Source: Megalobrama amblycephala (lineage: Eukaryota; Chordata; Actinopteri; Cypriniformes; Xenocyprididae). Taken from it: a stretch of DNA of 64,000 nucleotides. Within the stretch, counting starts at the first letter, position 1, and each line of letters opens with the position of its first letter. A model generated the notes under the pieces. It was not told where the DNA came from. It made no database searches and was given only the letters and a program-made list of their open reading frames with translations. The stretch lies in assembly GCF_018812025.1 (NCBI RefSeq), contig NC_063054.1, forward strand, positions 36,645,896 to 36,709,895. Direction: 5' to 3'. The position numbers and the translations under genes were made by a program. Shown in pieces: positions 24,101-44,899 of the stretch.

Positions 24101-27100
24101 AGAATGAACCGCATTGGTTCCTGCTGAAGCTCAAACGTGCTGTGTAACAATAGAATGAACCTCACTGGTTCTCGCAAACATGCTTGAGCTTCCGTTTACC
24201 ATAACTAATGTGTGAGTTGATGAATGTCTATATGTGAATAAAAGTGAAAATTTGGACTAAACCGCTCAATTCATATGGATCAGTTTTACAATCACTTTAT
24301 GAACTTTTTGACGCGTCAAAGTGGTAGTTGCATAGCTGTCAATGGAGGGACAGAAATTGCTCAGATTTCATTAAAAATATCTTCATTTGTGTACTGAAGA
24401 TGAACGAAAGAGGATGAGTAAATGATGACAGAAATGGGCGAACTTAACCCTTTAAGTAATACGGTTTAGTTTTTGTGCAACTGGATATGTGGGGTTATTT
24501 GTAGTATGGGGACCATCCCCGCGTCTTCAGACCATCACACTGGATTTGATAGTTAGCCTGCGTGGGTTAGCAAGAGCATCACAGAATGGCATTAACCCTT
24601 TTGATATAATGACAATAAGAAATGAAGTTCATTTATTCCAAAGATGAGGGACCATGTAATGGTTTACTCAATCTGGGAGTTATACACAGACTGTGTCAAA
24701 AGGAAACATGTGAGTAATATGTCCAATGGCCTGGCGTTAGCTGATTACGTGGCTTTTGGTAAAAGCAAAGCAGCACCAGTATTACTCACAGCTTTAAGTG
24801 CTGACTGTCAGATTTGTGTGCAGTTTCCTTTAGACTTCACACCCTAATGTGCTTTAAGACCGCCTGACCCAAATCTGACATCCTCTCATTTAGTTAAACC
24901 CAACTAGCATCAAAGTCAACATGAATCAGTGTTTGTAACTTATTTTACTTTAATAATGTGACACAGGTTGACTTTTATCCATCGGGAATTGAATGGATGA
25001 AGCATTTTTCCTTTCCAGAAAAGTGAAGTGATTACATTTGATGAAAGATTACATAATAACATGAATGGGTGAATCACTCATGATAAGCAGCGCTAACTTT
25101 CATATTGTAATGTAAAACTAGCAAAATGAGTCACTGTTAATAATAACCACTAGAGTATTTTGACCGTAAAATCCAATGTTTTGAGCAAGATCCACAATGT
25201 CCAGTGTTCCCACACCTTTTGACCAATGCGTTTTCATCATTCATGAAGGTAAAACTAGAAACACTGGTTATCCCAATGGGATTTTAATAATCTCCAAGGT
25301 ATTTCCAGGCGCTAATGGATGAATTCATAAAGAAAACCCCTTTGAATGTTTCTTTTTTACTTCAAAACAAGAATATAATTCCCCAAAATGCATTGTAATG
25401 TAAGAGTTATGCATGTGTCCACAGCTTTCCATGTTGAGTTTGTGAGTAATCACAGTAATCACCTGTGGTTATTTTAGATGTAACATCACACCCTCAATGG
25501 TTAAAATTGCTTTTAATGCATCAGAGGGTAATTCATTGATATTTCCAAGTTTCCATGACTGTGAATATTAATCAATTTGTTGACTTGGCCACATGTTACA
25601 GCTTCCTTCCACCAAAAATGCCAACAAAAAGTCAATAATTAAGTCAATAATAAGCAGGGGGTTTCAACAGAAAGCCCCTCGTCTGTTGCACTGGATAAAC
25701 CCCAAATTTCAAAAATAACAATTGAAACTGAGGCTGTCAAACGGGTGTAACAAACCCCCATCATTCTTTGATATGCGCTAGGGGAGTTTCCCCTCAAAGG
25801 GGAAACAAAAAAATAAGCAAACTCATTACAACATTCATACCAGATTTCCCTCAGTTTTTCTGTTCCCTCAGGGGCAATTCATGAAACACAAACAGAACGG
25901 ATTTCTGTGGAAATAGCTCACAAGTCCTCCAACTTGCATGAGAAACTTGTTATGCAATTGTTTGTGAGATGTGTGGAGAATCTTAAGGTGATACCTGATA
26001 CAAGTTGTTCTGAATATCCATCAGCTCTTGAGGAAACAGATCTATTAACCAATGTGCAAAGCGTTGCTCTTCGTGGATAATGGCCAAATGGAGAATCCTG
26101 GGAAAAAAAAAAAAAAGCAGACACGGAAGTTGCTGGTTAAATGCCAGTTAAAAGTTGAAAGATGAAGCGGAGCCAACGGTAAAGGGAAGGAACTATCAAG
26201 CAAACCGCAGTCTAAAAGCAGCACATTTCACAATGTGTGATGGAAAAAAAAAAAAAAATAGGTCGGACGATACTGAGAAATATGTCACAAAAGTGTGCGT
26301 CGCTTACAGCAGTTCGCAGAGGCATTCAGCCATTGCGCAACATTGGAACTTTTGAGCATTATTAGAGCATTCATATCAGAGATCGTCTTGCTATTGAATG
26401 ATAAAGCCTTTCAGATGGTTAGTAAAAATCTTGCATTTACAAGAAAGACGACACAGCAGATTTAAAACATAGATGAGAAATGTGAAGATAAACGGTTAAT
26501 CTCAAGAAAACGCGTTAAGGTCACGTTTAGAAGATTACATTTGCATAAACAATTACTTGACATTTTTTCCATTAACAGAAAAAATACTTCCTCTTTTTCC
26601 TTTTGATTTTAAGGGTAAAGCATGGTTGCATGAGACGGTTTCATTCATTTACTTATTTCAGATGTATTTGAGTCACACGGAACCAGTAAATGATGCAGCA
26701 GGAGCATAAATTAATGCTTTTTCCCCATCCTGTAGCATTATTTCCTTGCAGGTGTGTCATTTCCCACATGCGATAACCTAGTCTTTACTTTTACAGTAAG
26801 CCAGAAGGAAACAGGTAGAAGCAAGTGGTTTCAGCATTTAAATAATGCGAGAACAACTTAGGTGTCATTGATCCGATTGTGGTAAAACGATCATGATTCA
26901 TATTGTTTCGCTGCATGTGAAATTAACAGGTTAAGTTCAACTAAAAGTTAACATTTTTATTCCACCTCACCTAAGGAGAGATTTTGAACTGATTTTACGC
27001 TGCTTTTTCTTCGCATGTAATGAAAGTGCATGGGAATTGTGCTCCAAAAAGGCACTATAAAGTCAAAAAAGTCCATATGAATTAATATTCCCCACCACTG

Positions 27101-29375
27101 TAGTTTTCAGTGTTTAAGTTATTGTATGATAAAAAACACTTGGAACATACTGTAAATGATTAATTTTTTAGGTGACCAAATGTTTTAAAAAGTTTCTGAG
27201 CTTTGCATAATACTGTGTCTGTAATATAAAACTGTAAGTGAATCCCTAAAGTGGTTATCTGGATTGCCTGAGGATTTCACATGCTCATTGATATTACTTT
27301 TAGGTATTCATAAGTACGTTCTTTACTCTGATGACACTCAGGGAAAAGTTTTTTTTCCCTTGCAACAGCAACAAAAGCAGGCCAAAGGTAAACCATAGCG
27401 GCTCACTATGATTCAAGATGCATCAAAACGCAAGATGTTCTCCGAAATAATCTTATTGACATCCTAGTTTGTCACTGTCAAAACCAATGAAGAAATGAAA
27501 GCAGGGTGACCTTAACCAAGTTGTGTGTTCTTGCCCACTTGTGCGGTGAAAGTTTGCATATGTTTTTGTACATATACATTACAGGTTGAACCACGATCTG
27601 GTGTAAAGGTCACTGCTTGCATAAACATGTTTACGTGACAGGTGCTCTTTTGGGGTAAATAATATACATTAAAAGCACATGAATATATGCATTTAAAACA
27701 AAAGCTTTGCACTTTCCAAATGGCTGCCATCAGAACGTGTTTTCTAGCCTGACCAGGGGAATTCCACTGCACGTCTAAATACTTCTGCTTTCTTCTTCAC
27801 ATGCGCCATAAACGGCAGATCCAGTTTCTAGACGTCTGTTAACCGACTGGCTGAAAAGCCTGCTATTGTAATCAAAACTTCATTTGTCACATGAGAATGT
27901 GTCACTCAGCAAACTAAAACAGGCTGTAAAATGAATCAACTTTAAAAAAAATGTTTGTTAGTTTCATGTGCACCAACATGTTTGACCTTTTATGACCGTA
28001 CAAAACAAAAATGAGCTATTTTTAACTCTCTTTTCAATTAAAATTAATTGGTTTGCTCTTATACTGCTAAAGGAAGGAACGGCAACATTATTCAAATAGT
28101 TCAGATATTATTCATAATCTTAATTTTCCGTTACACGGGCCTTATTTATGAGAGTTTACCATGAAAACACTTTCTACGGAATTGAAACTTTCTCTCATCC
28201 ACAATTAAACCTTTTAAACTGAGTGCTAGATTTACATAATATTTTCATAGAAAATGCCTTGGAAATTAAATCCAAGCCATTAAGTTTGTTAAGGGTTGAA
28301 GAAACATCCTGCACACTTTCTGAACTCAATTCACCTCCATGCCATCTATCTATCTTTCCATCAGTCTTGCACTTTAAGCTGCAAAGAGAGCATTTTGTTA
28401 TGATTATAAGAATATAAAAAATATTATAAATGAGTTCCAGTCAATACAGCATGAGTGTTGCAAGATTTAAATTAAGCAATAAGGTACAAATATAAGCTGT
28501 AACCAGCTTCATTATATTTACAATAAAGCACGATCTATTATAAAAAAAAGTAAAGTACACCATTTTCATTTAAAAGTCCATTCATAAGCACAATCCTTCC
28601 GCTAGATAATATAGTCCCTAACATAACAGAATTATGCAATGCAACAAAAACATTGATCCAATGGGGGATGCAATATTTCACATTACAGATCACTATATTT
28701 TAGAAGTTTAGTATGGCTGGAACCGGATCGGAACTTGATATTTGAACCACCTGTTCGCCGTATCACAAACCTATTTACCACAGTACAGGGAAGGATGCTA
28801 CCTAAAGAATCTGCACATTATTTTGATGAAGAAAAAAAAAAGTGTTTCCATACAATTTTTATTACGTAGAATCAGTTTTGTAAAAACTATAAAGCATAAA
28901 AGACGTGTTACATTTTAAATATATATTACTCCGCGGCGCGCGTGCTTGTCAACAACTCCCTCAGGATCTTATTGCTTAAACCACGTTAATTAAACTAACA
29001 AACACCCCATATTTAGACATCAAAACATTTTGAAATACACTTTCTGAAACATATCAATGAAATTTAAACGTACGTGTCTCCATCTTCTGTAACTGTCGTT
29101 AAGAAATTCACTTCCTCCTCAGTGTATTCACAGTCTGTCGGGTTTTCACAATCAGAAATTTTGCATTCTTCGATTAAATCCCCCAAACTGTCTACTGTTA
29201 AAGATGAAGAGACGTAAGCAGAGTCCAGCCTCTCTTCTGTGCCAAGTTTATCCTTCTCCTCAGAGATGTCCAAACTCCCGTAATCTCTGGATATTGATAT
29301 CGATTCGATTCCAGAGTCAATCCGGTTGTCTTCTAATTCGAATTTGCGTTCTTTTTCACCGCCGCTTCGCGCCAT
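18140..29375 (-). CDS. nfkbie: nfkbie: NF-kappaB inhibitor epsilon (IkappaB-epsilon), six coding exons
   Basis: Ankyrin-repeat protein that binds Rel dimers, masks nuclear import and is destroyed after IKK phosphorylation. Coding exons on the minus strand are 29375-29074, 26097-25995, 22333-22123, 20748-20660, 20563-20315 and 18184-18140. All have AG/GT borders and compatible phases, and give 332 aa. The N-terminus carries the phosphodegron DSGIES (residues 20-25; S21 and S25 are the expected IKK targets). Then come DSAYVSSSLT and TEDGDT, as in human IkappaB-epsilon, followed by about six ankyrin repeats with the landmarks ILHLAIIHE, DIQNNLYQ, TPLHLATYLNQP, GNTPLHVACEHG, QNWRGLTCLHVATLHK and EGTSGKTALHMAVE. 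The C-terminus ends with an FPFDD motif. The length is close to the 361-aa short human form. IkappaB-alpha or -beta are excluded by the NLYQ/EGTSGKTALH text and the genomic neighbours. Confidence 0.96.
18432..18583 (-). repeat. Interspersed repeat, copy 2 (partner of 1315-1475)
   Basis: Reverse-complement match to 1315-1475. It lies in nfkbie intron 5. Confidence 0.6.
18914..19281. mobile_element. hAT-type miniature element with 8-bp target duplication
   Basis: The body starts TAGGAATGCACGATAT and ends ATATCGGTGCATCTCTA. The flanking 8-mers TGAAAAAT (18906-18913) and TCAAAAAT (19282-19289) differ by one base. Related sequence occurs near 16640-16830. It is in nfkbie intron 5. Confidence 0.75.
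19750..20190. mobile_element. hAT-type miniature element with perfect 8-bp target duplication
   Basis: The inverted ends are CAGTGTTGGGGG and CCCCCAACACTG. ATAATAAC is duplicated exactly on both sides (19742-19749 and 20191-20198). The interior is palindromic, with GTAACT/AGTTAC motifs. It lies in nfkbie intron 5, about 125 bp from exon 5. Confidence 0.9.
20315..20563 (-). CDS. nfkbie: nfkbie coding exon 5 (ankyrin repeats 5-6)
   Basis: 249 nt, phase 0 at both ends. It encodes EGTSGKTALHMAVELHD, GCTALHLAVGRQD and ends in the acidic DLADGNDD at a GTAAGG donor. Confidence 0.96.
20660..20748 (-). CDS. nfkbie: nfkbie coding exon 4 (ankyrin repeat 4)
   Basis: 89 nt. It encodes LTCLHVATLHKHHRLMRLLM and KKGVDLNIQ. 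The acceptor is TTTGCAG and the donor is GTGAGC. Confidence 0.95.
22123..22333 (-). CDS. nfkbie: nfkbie coding exon 3 (ankyrin repeats 2-3)
   Basis: 211 nt. It encodes TPLHLATYLNQPTVVKGLVE, LQDQEGNTPLHVACEHG and ends ETQNWRG with one base of the final Gly codon before GTAAGC. Confidence 0.96.
22510..24456. mobile_element. Inverted-terminus element hosting a 51-bp minisatellite (nfkbie intron 2)
   Basis: The left flank (about 22510-22730) and right flank (about 24240-24456) are inverted copies: CTGTCCCTCCATTGACAGCT, ATGCAACTACCACTTTGAC and AATTGAGCGGTTTAGTC on the left have reverse complements on the right. The right edge ends AACCCTTTAA. The left edge is degraded. The termini belong to the same broad group as 58570-58816. 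Confidence 0.75.
22802..24180. repeat. 51-bp minisatellite, about 27 units
   Basis: The unit begins AAGCTCAAACGTGCTGCGTA and contains CATTGGTTCTTGC. Copies are nearly identical, with two short slips near 23260 and 23700. Because 51 is divisible by three and the minus strand lacks stops, each unit reads as a 17-residue peptide repeat (FELQQEPMRFILVLRST) in three broken frames. I regard these frames as by-products rather than a gene. Confidence 0.95.
24460..25994. other. nfkbie intron 2, proximal part: no feature beyond a kappaB-like site
   Basis: 1.5 kb of AT-rich intron in which I saw no repeat family and no exon. The kappaB-type site at 25782-25791 is listed separately. Confidence 0.5.
25782..25791 (+). 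promoter_or_regulatory. kappaB-type site GGGAGTTTCC in nfkbie intron 2
   Basis: Matches GGGRNNYYCC. It is embedded in GGGGAGTTTCCCC, about 200 bp downstream of exon 2 in gene direction. Functional status is unknown. Confidence 0.45.
25995..26097 (-). CDS. nfkbie: nfkbie coding exon 2 (first ankyrin repeat)
   Basis: 103 nt after an unusually long polypyrimidine tract. It encodes ILHLAIIHEEQRFAHWLIDL and continues to MDIQNNLYQ. The donor is GTATCA. Found by reading the minus strand for the missing first repeat. Confidence 0.95.
26098..29073. other. nfkbie intron 1: mostly unique AT-rich sequence
   Basis: No exon was found. It is notably poor in recognisable transposons compared with the rest of the window. 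It contains a kappaB-type site at 27756-27765. Confidence 0.5.
27756..27765 (+). promoter_or_regulatory. kappaB-type site GGGGAATTCC in nfkbie intron 1
   Basis: Exact match to GGGRNNYYCC, 1.6 kb downstream of the start codon in gene direction. Confidence 0.45.
29074..29375 (-). CDS. nfkbie: nfkbie coding exon 1 (degron exon)
   Basis: 302 nt from ATG to a GTACGT donor. It encodes the basic/acidic N-terminus, DSGIES, SLDISEEKDKLGTEERLDS and the acidic stretch before ...EDGD plus two bases of Thr. The next exon starts with G, completing ACG. Confidence 0.95.
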
Positions 29376-29720
29376 TTCGAAGCTTCGATGCTTATCGTCA
29401 ATGTTGCGATGTAACGAAGAAACGAAGTAAAATCACCGTGACATTATGACACCAGAGACATTCGCTTTTGTTTCTCATCCCACCACCGATGACTCGGCTG
29501 TGCGCCTCAAATACTCCCAGACTTCCCAATGTTTTTTTTAACGTAAAGTGTGTAGTTTCGGGGTGAGCTAAAGTGTACTAGCCAAACTCAGCAAGGTAAT
29601 GAAACTGCTGCGAGAAAGCTGGCAGTATTGTGAAGCAGCCTACATGGGGAAGCGGTATTAGAGGTGGAGTCAAAGCGGCTTTCAATCAAGCGGGAATTCC
29701 CCACAAGGGAGTGGCAAAAG
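29376..29720 (-). promoter_or_regulatory. nfkbie: nfkbie 5' UTR and promoter region
   Basis: The region between the nfkbie ATG and the kappaB site. It has moderate CpG content and no obvious TATA box. The transcription start is not determinable from sequence. Confidence 0.45.
29692..29701 (-). promoter_or_regulatory. Perfect palindromic kappaB site GGGAATTCCC upstream of nfkbie
   Basis: Lies 317 bp upstream of the nfkbie ATG. IkappaB genes are known NF-kappaB targets that close a negative feedback loop, so the position is meaningful. Binding is an inference. Confidence 0.7.
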
Positions 29721-29837
29721 CCCATATCATTACCAAACCAATCCAAACACACATGACAACCCCATGGAATCTCCTGAAAGCCCTCAAATCAAACCTGTTC
29801 TCTATTTTGGACTCCCAACAACTTCCTTGAACAACCT

Positions 29838-30030
29838 GTGACTTGACCTGACATGATTTAAAGTCCCTGAATTGCAACACACTCTTAATCTGGACATTTA
29901 TAGGATTACATATACTTATATAATGTTTCCAAGATTGCAACTTCTTCTATTTTCATATTGAATGTTATTTTCCTGTTTATTACTGCAGTCTGTATTGTAT
30001 AAAGTGCTAAATAAATTTGACTTGACCTAG
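29838..30030 (+). repeat. Possible LINE 3'-tail fragment
   Basis: Ends TAAAGTGCTAAATAAATTTG followed by ACTTGACC, a typical fish LINE tail. TGACTTGACC also occurs at its left edge. No coding part is attached. Confidence 0.4.
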
Positions 30031-30719
30031 TGCATGATCATCTTTAGCTTATACAATAATTGGGATTTATAAAGAATAAGAATGCCACAAAGGTTATTTG
30101 CAAGCCTAATTTTGGTTTATATATGATGCATTGTCTGTTGAGTTTTGGTGGATCAGAAATATGTATGAAACTATAGGCTTTTGTATTGGTGTTATCATCA
30201 TGTTTTGCATACTAACAACTTGTTCTGGATGTCTAAATGAACTACAAATATTTATCATGAATGCACAGATTTTGAAAATCGATCTTTATCTTCAAATCTA
30301 TCATGCTTTGTTATTTGGAGATGTTTCATTAGCAGAAAGCGCAGTACCATCTATGACCAGCAGGTGGCGTAGTCTGTCTTTAAATTTGTATGTATATTGT
30401 CAGGCGTGATAAATTATTGATTGGCTCATTTTTATATTTGGAAAAGTCAACTCCATAACGTTTGTCACAAGTCTTTTCATTATTAAATGAATAGGTCATA
30501 TGACCTTTGGTGGCAACAACGACGTTTTTGTCTTGAGTTGATGAGTTAAACAGCATATAATGATTGCATTTCCTCAGAATTTTAGTTAGTGATCATTTTT
30601 GCATGAGGAAGCAAAATATTCCTAAAACATGCTTTGTGCTAAACACCGTTGAATTCAAAATGTTTTGAAGTTGATAGTGGCCCTATAGCAAATGTGATTG
30701 CATTGCACATTGTTTACAG

Positions 30720-31252
30720 TTAAAGAGTTCACCCAAAAATAACAATTCTGTCATTAATTACTCACCCTCGTGTCGTTCCACACCCGTAAGACCTTCATTC
30801 ATCTTCAGAACACAAATTAAGATATTTTTGATGAAATCTGAGAGGTTTTCTATCTAGAAAGCAACAAAATTACCACATTCATGGTCCAGAAAGTAAGGAC
30901 ATCATTAAAATAGTCAACATGACTACATAGGTTCAACTTTAATGTTATTAAGAGGAAGAGAGGAAATTGTTGAATAAAGTCATTATTTTTGTTTGGTTTT
31001 TGAGAACAAACAGTATTCTCGTCGCTTCATAACATTAAGGTTGGACTATTTTATGTTATCTTTAGTACCTTTCTGGACTTTCAATGTGGTAATTACGTTG
31101 CTTTCTATGGGAGATTAAAAACACCTGTCAGATTTCATCAAAAATATCTTAATTTGTGTTCCGAAGATGAGCGAAGGTTTTTACGGGTGTGGAACGACAT
31201 GAGGGTGAGTAATTAATGACAGAAATTTCATGAGGGTGAACTAACCCTTTAA
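30720..31252. mobile_element. TTAA-flanked inverted-terminus element, compact copy
   Basis: The left end AGAGTTCACCC and right end GGGTGAACTAACCCT sit inside TTAA sites. The arms pair through ACTCACCCTCGTGTCGTTCC, ACACCCGTAAGACCTT and AAATTAAGATATTTTTGATG. It belongs to the same family as 7282-10985. Confidence 0.85.
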
Positions 31253-31555
31253 TATTCTCTTGCTTTGTGCCAGCTGCCAACAGTAGTTTCTGAAATACTA
31301 ATAGAGACAGATAATTTGTATAAACCACCATTCTGTTATTATGCCAGAGCCTTTAATATGATGTCAGAAAGATCAAAGAATCGTTTTTAAAGGGGGAGAT
31401 GATGTGACAGAATAACACCGCTGAACAGAAATCGCAGGACAAAGAACAATTGTAAATTTTCTCAGAAAAACAAAAGCATTTAGAACAAACTGATATTTTA
31501 GACAAAAATTCTAAACATTCTGAAATAAAGCAATAAGCCCTCAAGAAGCCATAGT

Positions 31556-31930
31556 CAAGTCAAGTCACCTTTATTTATATAGTGCTTTTTACAATGCAGA
31601 TTGTGTCAAAGCAGCTTTACATTGATAACTGGTACATAATTTGGCTGCACAGCAGCTCTTAAATAATAGTGTCAATGCAGGCAGATCAGAAGCACTGTTG
31701 AATAAATGTCAAGAATACTATTGAATATCAAATGTCAAGTGTCCCCAACTAAGCAAGCCAAAGGCGACAGCGGCAAGGAACCCAAACTCCATCAGGTGAC
31801 ATCAGGTGGCAAACAAGTGGCAAATAGGTGTTAAAATGGAGGAAAAAAAAACCTTGGGAGAAACCAGGCTTAGTCGGGGGGCCAGTCCTCCTCTGGCGGG
31901 CCAGTTCTCCTCTGGCCCGCTCCATACAGT
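31556..31930 (-). repeat. LINE-like 3' end, minus orientation
   Basis: Minus-strand reading ends CACTATATAAATAAAGGTGA followed by a repeated CTTGA tail. The body has the CCAAGGTTTTTTT and CCTGGTTTCTCC landmarks often seen in fish dispersed repeats. No open frame remains. Confidence 0.5.
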
Positions 31931-33430
31931 GAATTTATAACAGCTAAGGGGCGTTGTTAGGCATGACACGGAGCGGAGTGTTATAGTGTTACAGTATTAT
32001 AAATTGACTGTAAACAACGGCTTCATGGGGCTCATTGCTTTTTTAAAACAGTTACCACTCAATACAAATATTAAGGCCAAAAAATATGCATCAATGCAAC
32101 TTTCATGAAGTAAAAACATTAAAAGCCTTCCTTCCGCTGGAAAAAATAGTCCCTGATCGTGAACAGCAACAGAAGTTACATTTATTACACCATTAGATGG
32201 CGGCAAAGATTGTCTTTATAAAGCGAGTCACTCAGTCGCAAAGACTTTTATATTGAAAAGTTGTTGTGAACACAACAAGACGCAAATGACAAATGCTTTG
32301 TTTAGTGCTTTTAACATTACAACTGTTAAAAGAACAAGATTGCAGCGAACATTCAAACAGATTTTTTTTATTATTATGAACATAGGATTAACCTAAAGGA
32401 AAATGCTAAATCTGAATGCAAGTAATAAACTCATTCACTCGATCTCTTTCTCACAATACTCTTCTACATAATGCAGTTAGCTTCAATGAACAAAATCAAT
32501 TGACCCTTCGCCAGGAGTTTGATTGACAGACGATCTAACCAATCATAACTCCGAATCTGCCATTTTGTCCGACAAAACAGTCAGGGGAGTTAGCAGATTA
32601 AAGTAGATGGACTTAAACTTGAAAAATGGTGTGTACTAACGTCTTTCCGCGATTGAAACAACATTCCTTATGATGTTCATTCATGTTTATTTGATGCTAT
32701 AAATGAACTAGTAAGAAGAGATGATCGGATCACGAGCCGCTTGAACTGAGACCCTGTCACAACAAATTAAAGAGCCACAAAACGGTATTTATTGTTTAAA
32801 TTTCTTGTTTCATATCAAAAGTAACTCTGTCTTGTCTGTCGACAACGTTGTCGGTGTCCACTTTGCTCCGCGATGTATTTTTCACTGCGTGAGAACATAA
32901 GTGTGGCAAGAGATCGGCACGGCTTGTCGGACATAGCAACAGTAACTAAAGGGGGCGGGTCTTTGCGAACGTCAATTGCGAACAAACATATGTTTACGTT
33001 GCTAAGAGTGGTTGTTAAGACAGACTCTGCAACATACAAGTTCAGTGGCGCAGCGATACTTATGTAATGCGGTCAGCTGTATGTTTTCGGGAATTTTACA
33101 ACGGCTTCGAACACGGCTCAACCAATCAGAATCAATGGCCGGAACTATTCGCGTTATAATTCTATATAGCTCATTATAATGCAATGATGATGAAATGGGC
33201 TAAAAAAGTACAAATAAAATGTTTTTAAAAAACAGAAACTATTAAGTTGTTAATTATTTCATTAGTAAGTCATGACACACAGCACACAAATGACTCATTT
33301 ATAAATGCAATAAGAGGTATAAATATAATTCCGGGTCTCTGGAGAACTAAAACGCATTTAAGTAATGGGAAACCACATGCATGGAGTCAAGGTCACGTAC
33401 GATCCTCAGCAGAGACGGCTGGGATAGATA
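31931..33430. other. Intergenic, decayed repeats, no gene seen
   Basis: Contains short motifs such as GTTATAGTGTTACAGTATTA and GCGTTATAATTC that look like transposon remnants. No exon was identified between nfkbie and the tmem151b promoter. Confidence 0.4.
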
Positions 33431-33439
33431 AACAACACC

Positions 33440-33785
33440 TCCCTCCTCTCTCTCTCTCTCTCGCTCGCCCCCGTTACCTGGATCTGAGCTGCGCATCCGT
33501 GTGGATTCCTCTTGCGCCTCATTGTCATTCATTCCGCGTTCATGCGCATTTCCATATGATTTCTGCATCTCGCTGTGGGTCAGATTGGCTTCTTTTATTT
33601 CCAACGCACCAATCTTAAAGGAAATGCTCGCGGTCGCCTGGACAGCCAACGATCCCGCAAGTATTTTGGACACTCTAAAGTGCGCGTGTTGTGTTGTTGA
33701 TCTCGTGGCCAGGATGCTGCCTCGCTAAGGATGGACTATAATGGATGATACATGGCTGTGATGCTCCAGTATCATCTTCTTCATC
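33440..33785 (+). promoter_or_regulatory. tmem151b: tmem151b 5' UTR and promoter region with (CT)n tract
   Basis: A CpG- and GC-richer block directly upstream of the tmem151b ATG, with a CT/TC run at about 33450-33472. The transcription start was not located. Confidence 0.5.
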
Positions 33786-43706
<9,921 letters not shown>

Positions 43707-44144
43707 TGCTTGGAAAAGGACGAAAACGCAAACTTGTGTCAATACATTTATTTGTAAACTGATTTGTGGAACAGGCTGGTACATAAATGTTTCTTTCAGT
43801 GGCTATGCCAAATACTTTTCCTCCTAAATGTACAATAACACAAATGTACAATAACATTGAGAGATCGTTCACATTAAAAATACATTAAAAAAGTAGACAG
43901 GGTTTCATTTGAGTTCATGTTGACTTTAAATGAAAATCGCAAATGGAAATTTCGATATTAAATAGAAAACAGTTCCCATTTATTACCTTTTTTCTGCTTT
44001 GGTGATTCAAAAATGTTTGTTTCAGTAGTTATGCCAAAAAAATTACTTTCCCCCCTATGATAGCACAGAAACTACTTTAACAAACACTGAATGGGCCTAA
44101 TTACATTTCTTCATAACAAATGCAGTCTGACTTTTATTAGGATA

Positions 44145-44890
44145 TTAAAGGAATAGTTCACCCAAAAATGTAAATTATCTCATATTTTTCATCGGGTCAG
44201 AAGTTACCCTTCCGCCGGAAGGTAGTGATTATAGTTTATTAAGTTTTAAATATGGATATTTTTCATGCAAAAACCCATTGCTTAGCTTCAGAAAGCATTT
44301 TTTAAACCAAAGTCCCTTTAAGACAAGTAATTTCACTTGTGCATCTCTTTGAATGGGGAAACATCAAATTCTCCAAAGCTGTTCGCCAAGCTTTTGATTA
44401 AATTTCATATTTAAAATCACCAGTGAAATCTAATAACAACTGCCTCATAAATTGTGTTTCTAAACGCTTGAATCATGGCAAAAAACTGCATTTTTCAGGC
44501 TGGATCAAGCTAATGCGTATGCGCAGACCTAAGTGTGTGTCTCTATAGAAAGCGGAGCTTCTAACAGTTGCTTTACCAATCAGCGATTGGCTCTTATTTA
44601 GAAGGCGGGACTTATTCCGCACGTTCTCCCATTCATAATAATACGAGTGCACCATCTTTCTATATATAAAGTCTTTGTTTGGACTCGTATAGATTACTTT
44701 TATGATGGATGGATGCACTTTTTGGAGCTTCAAAAACTCGGCGCTGTTCACTGCCATTATAAAGCTTGGAAGAGCCAGGATATTGTTTAATATTATTCCA
44801 AATGTGTTTGACTAAAAGAAGAAAGTCATATACACCAGGGATGGCTTGAGGCTGGGATAATTTTCATTTCTGGATGAACTTTCCCTTTAA
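44145..44890. mobile_element. TTAA-flanked element, diverged copy of the 39121-39943 family
   Basis: The left end AGGAATAGTTCACCC and right end GGATGAACTTTCCCT sit at TTAA sites. The interior carries an inverted copy of the 15620-15984 repeat and the ATAAAGCTTGGAAGAGCCAG block shared with 39121-39943. Confidence 0.75.
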
Positions 44891-44899
44891 CACACTTAT

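Noticed and set aside
22707..24177. Three adjacent minus-strand frames of 17-residue repeats (FELQQEPMRFILVLRST) that look like a repeat protein
   Set aside because: They arise from a 51-bp minisatellite without stops in one frame, are broken by slips, lie in an nfkbie intron, and have no unique flanking coding sequence.
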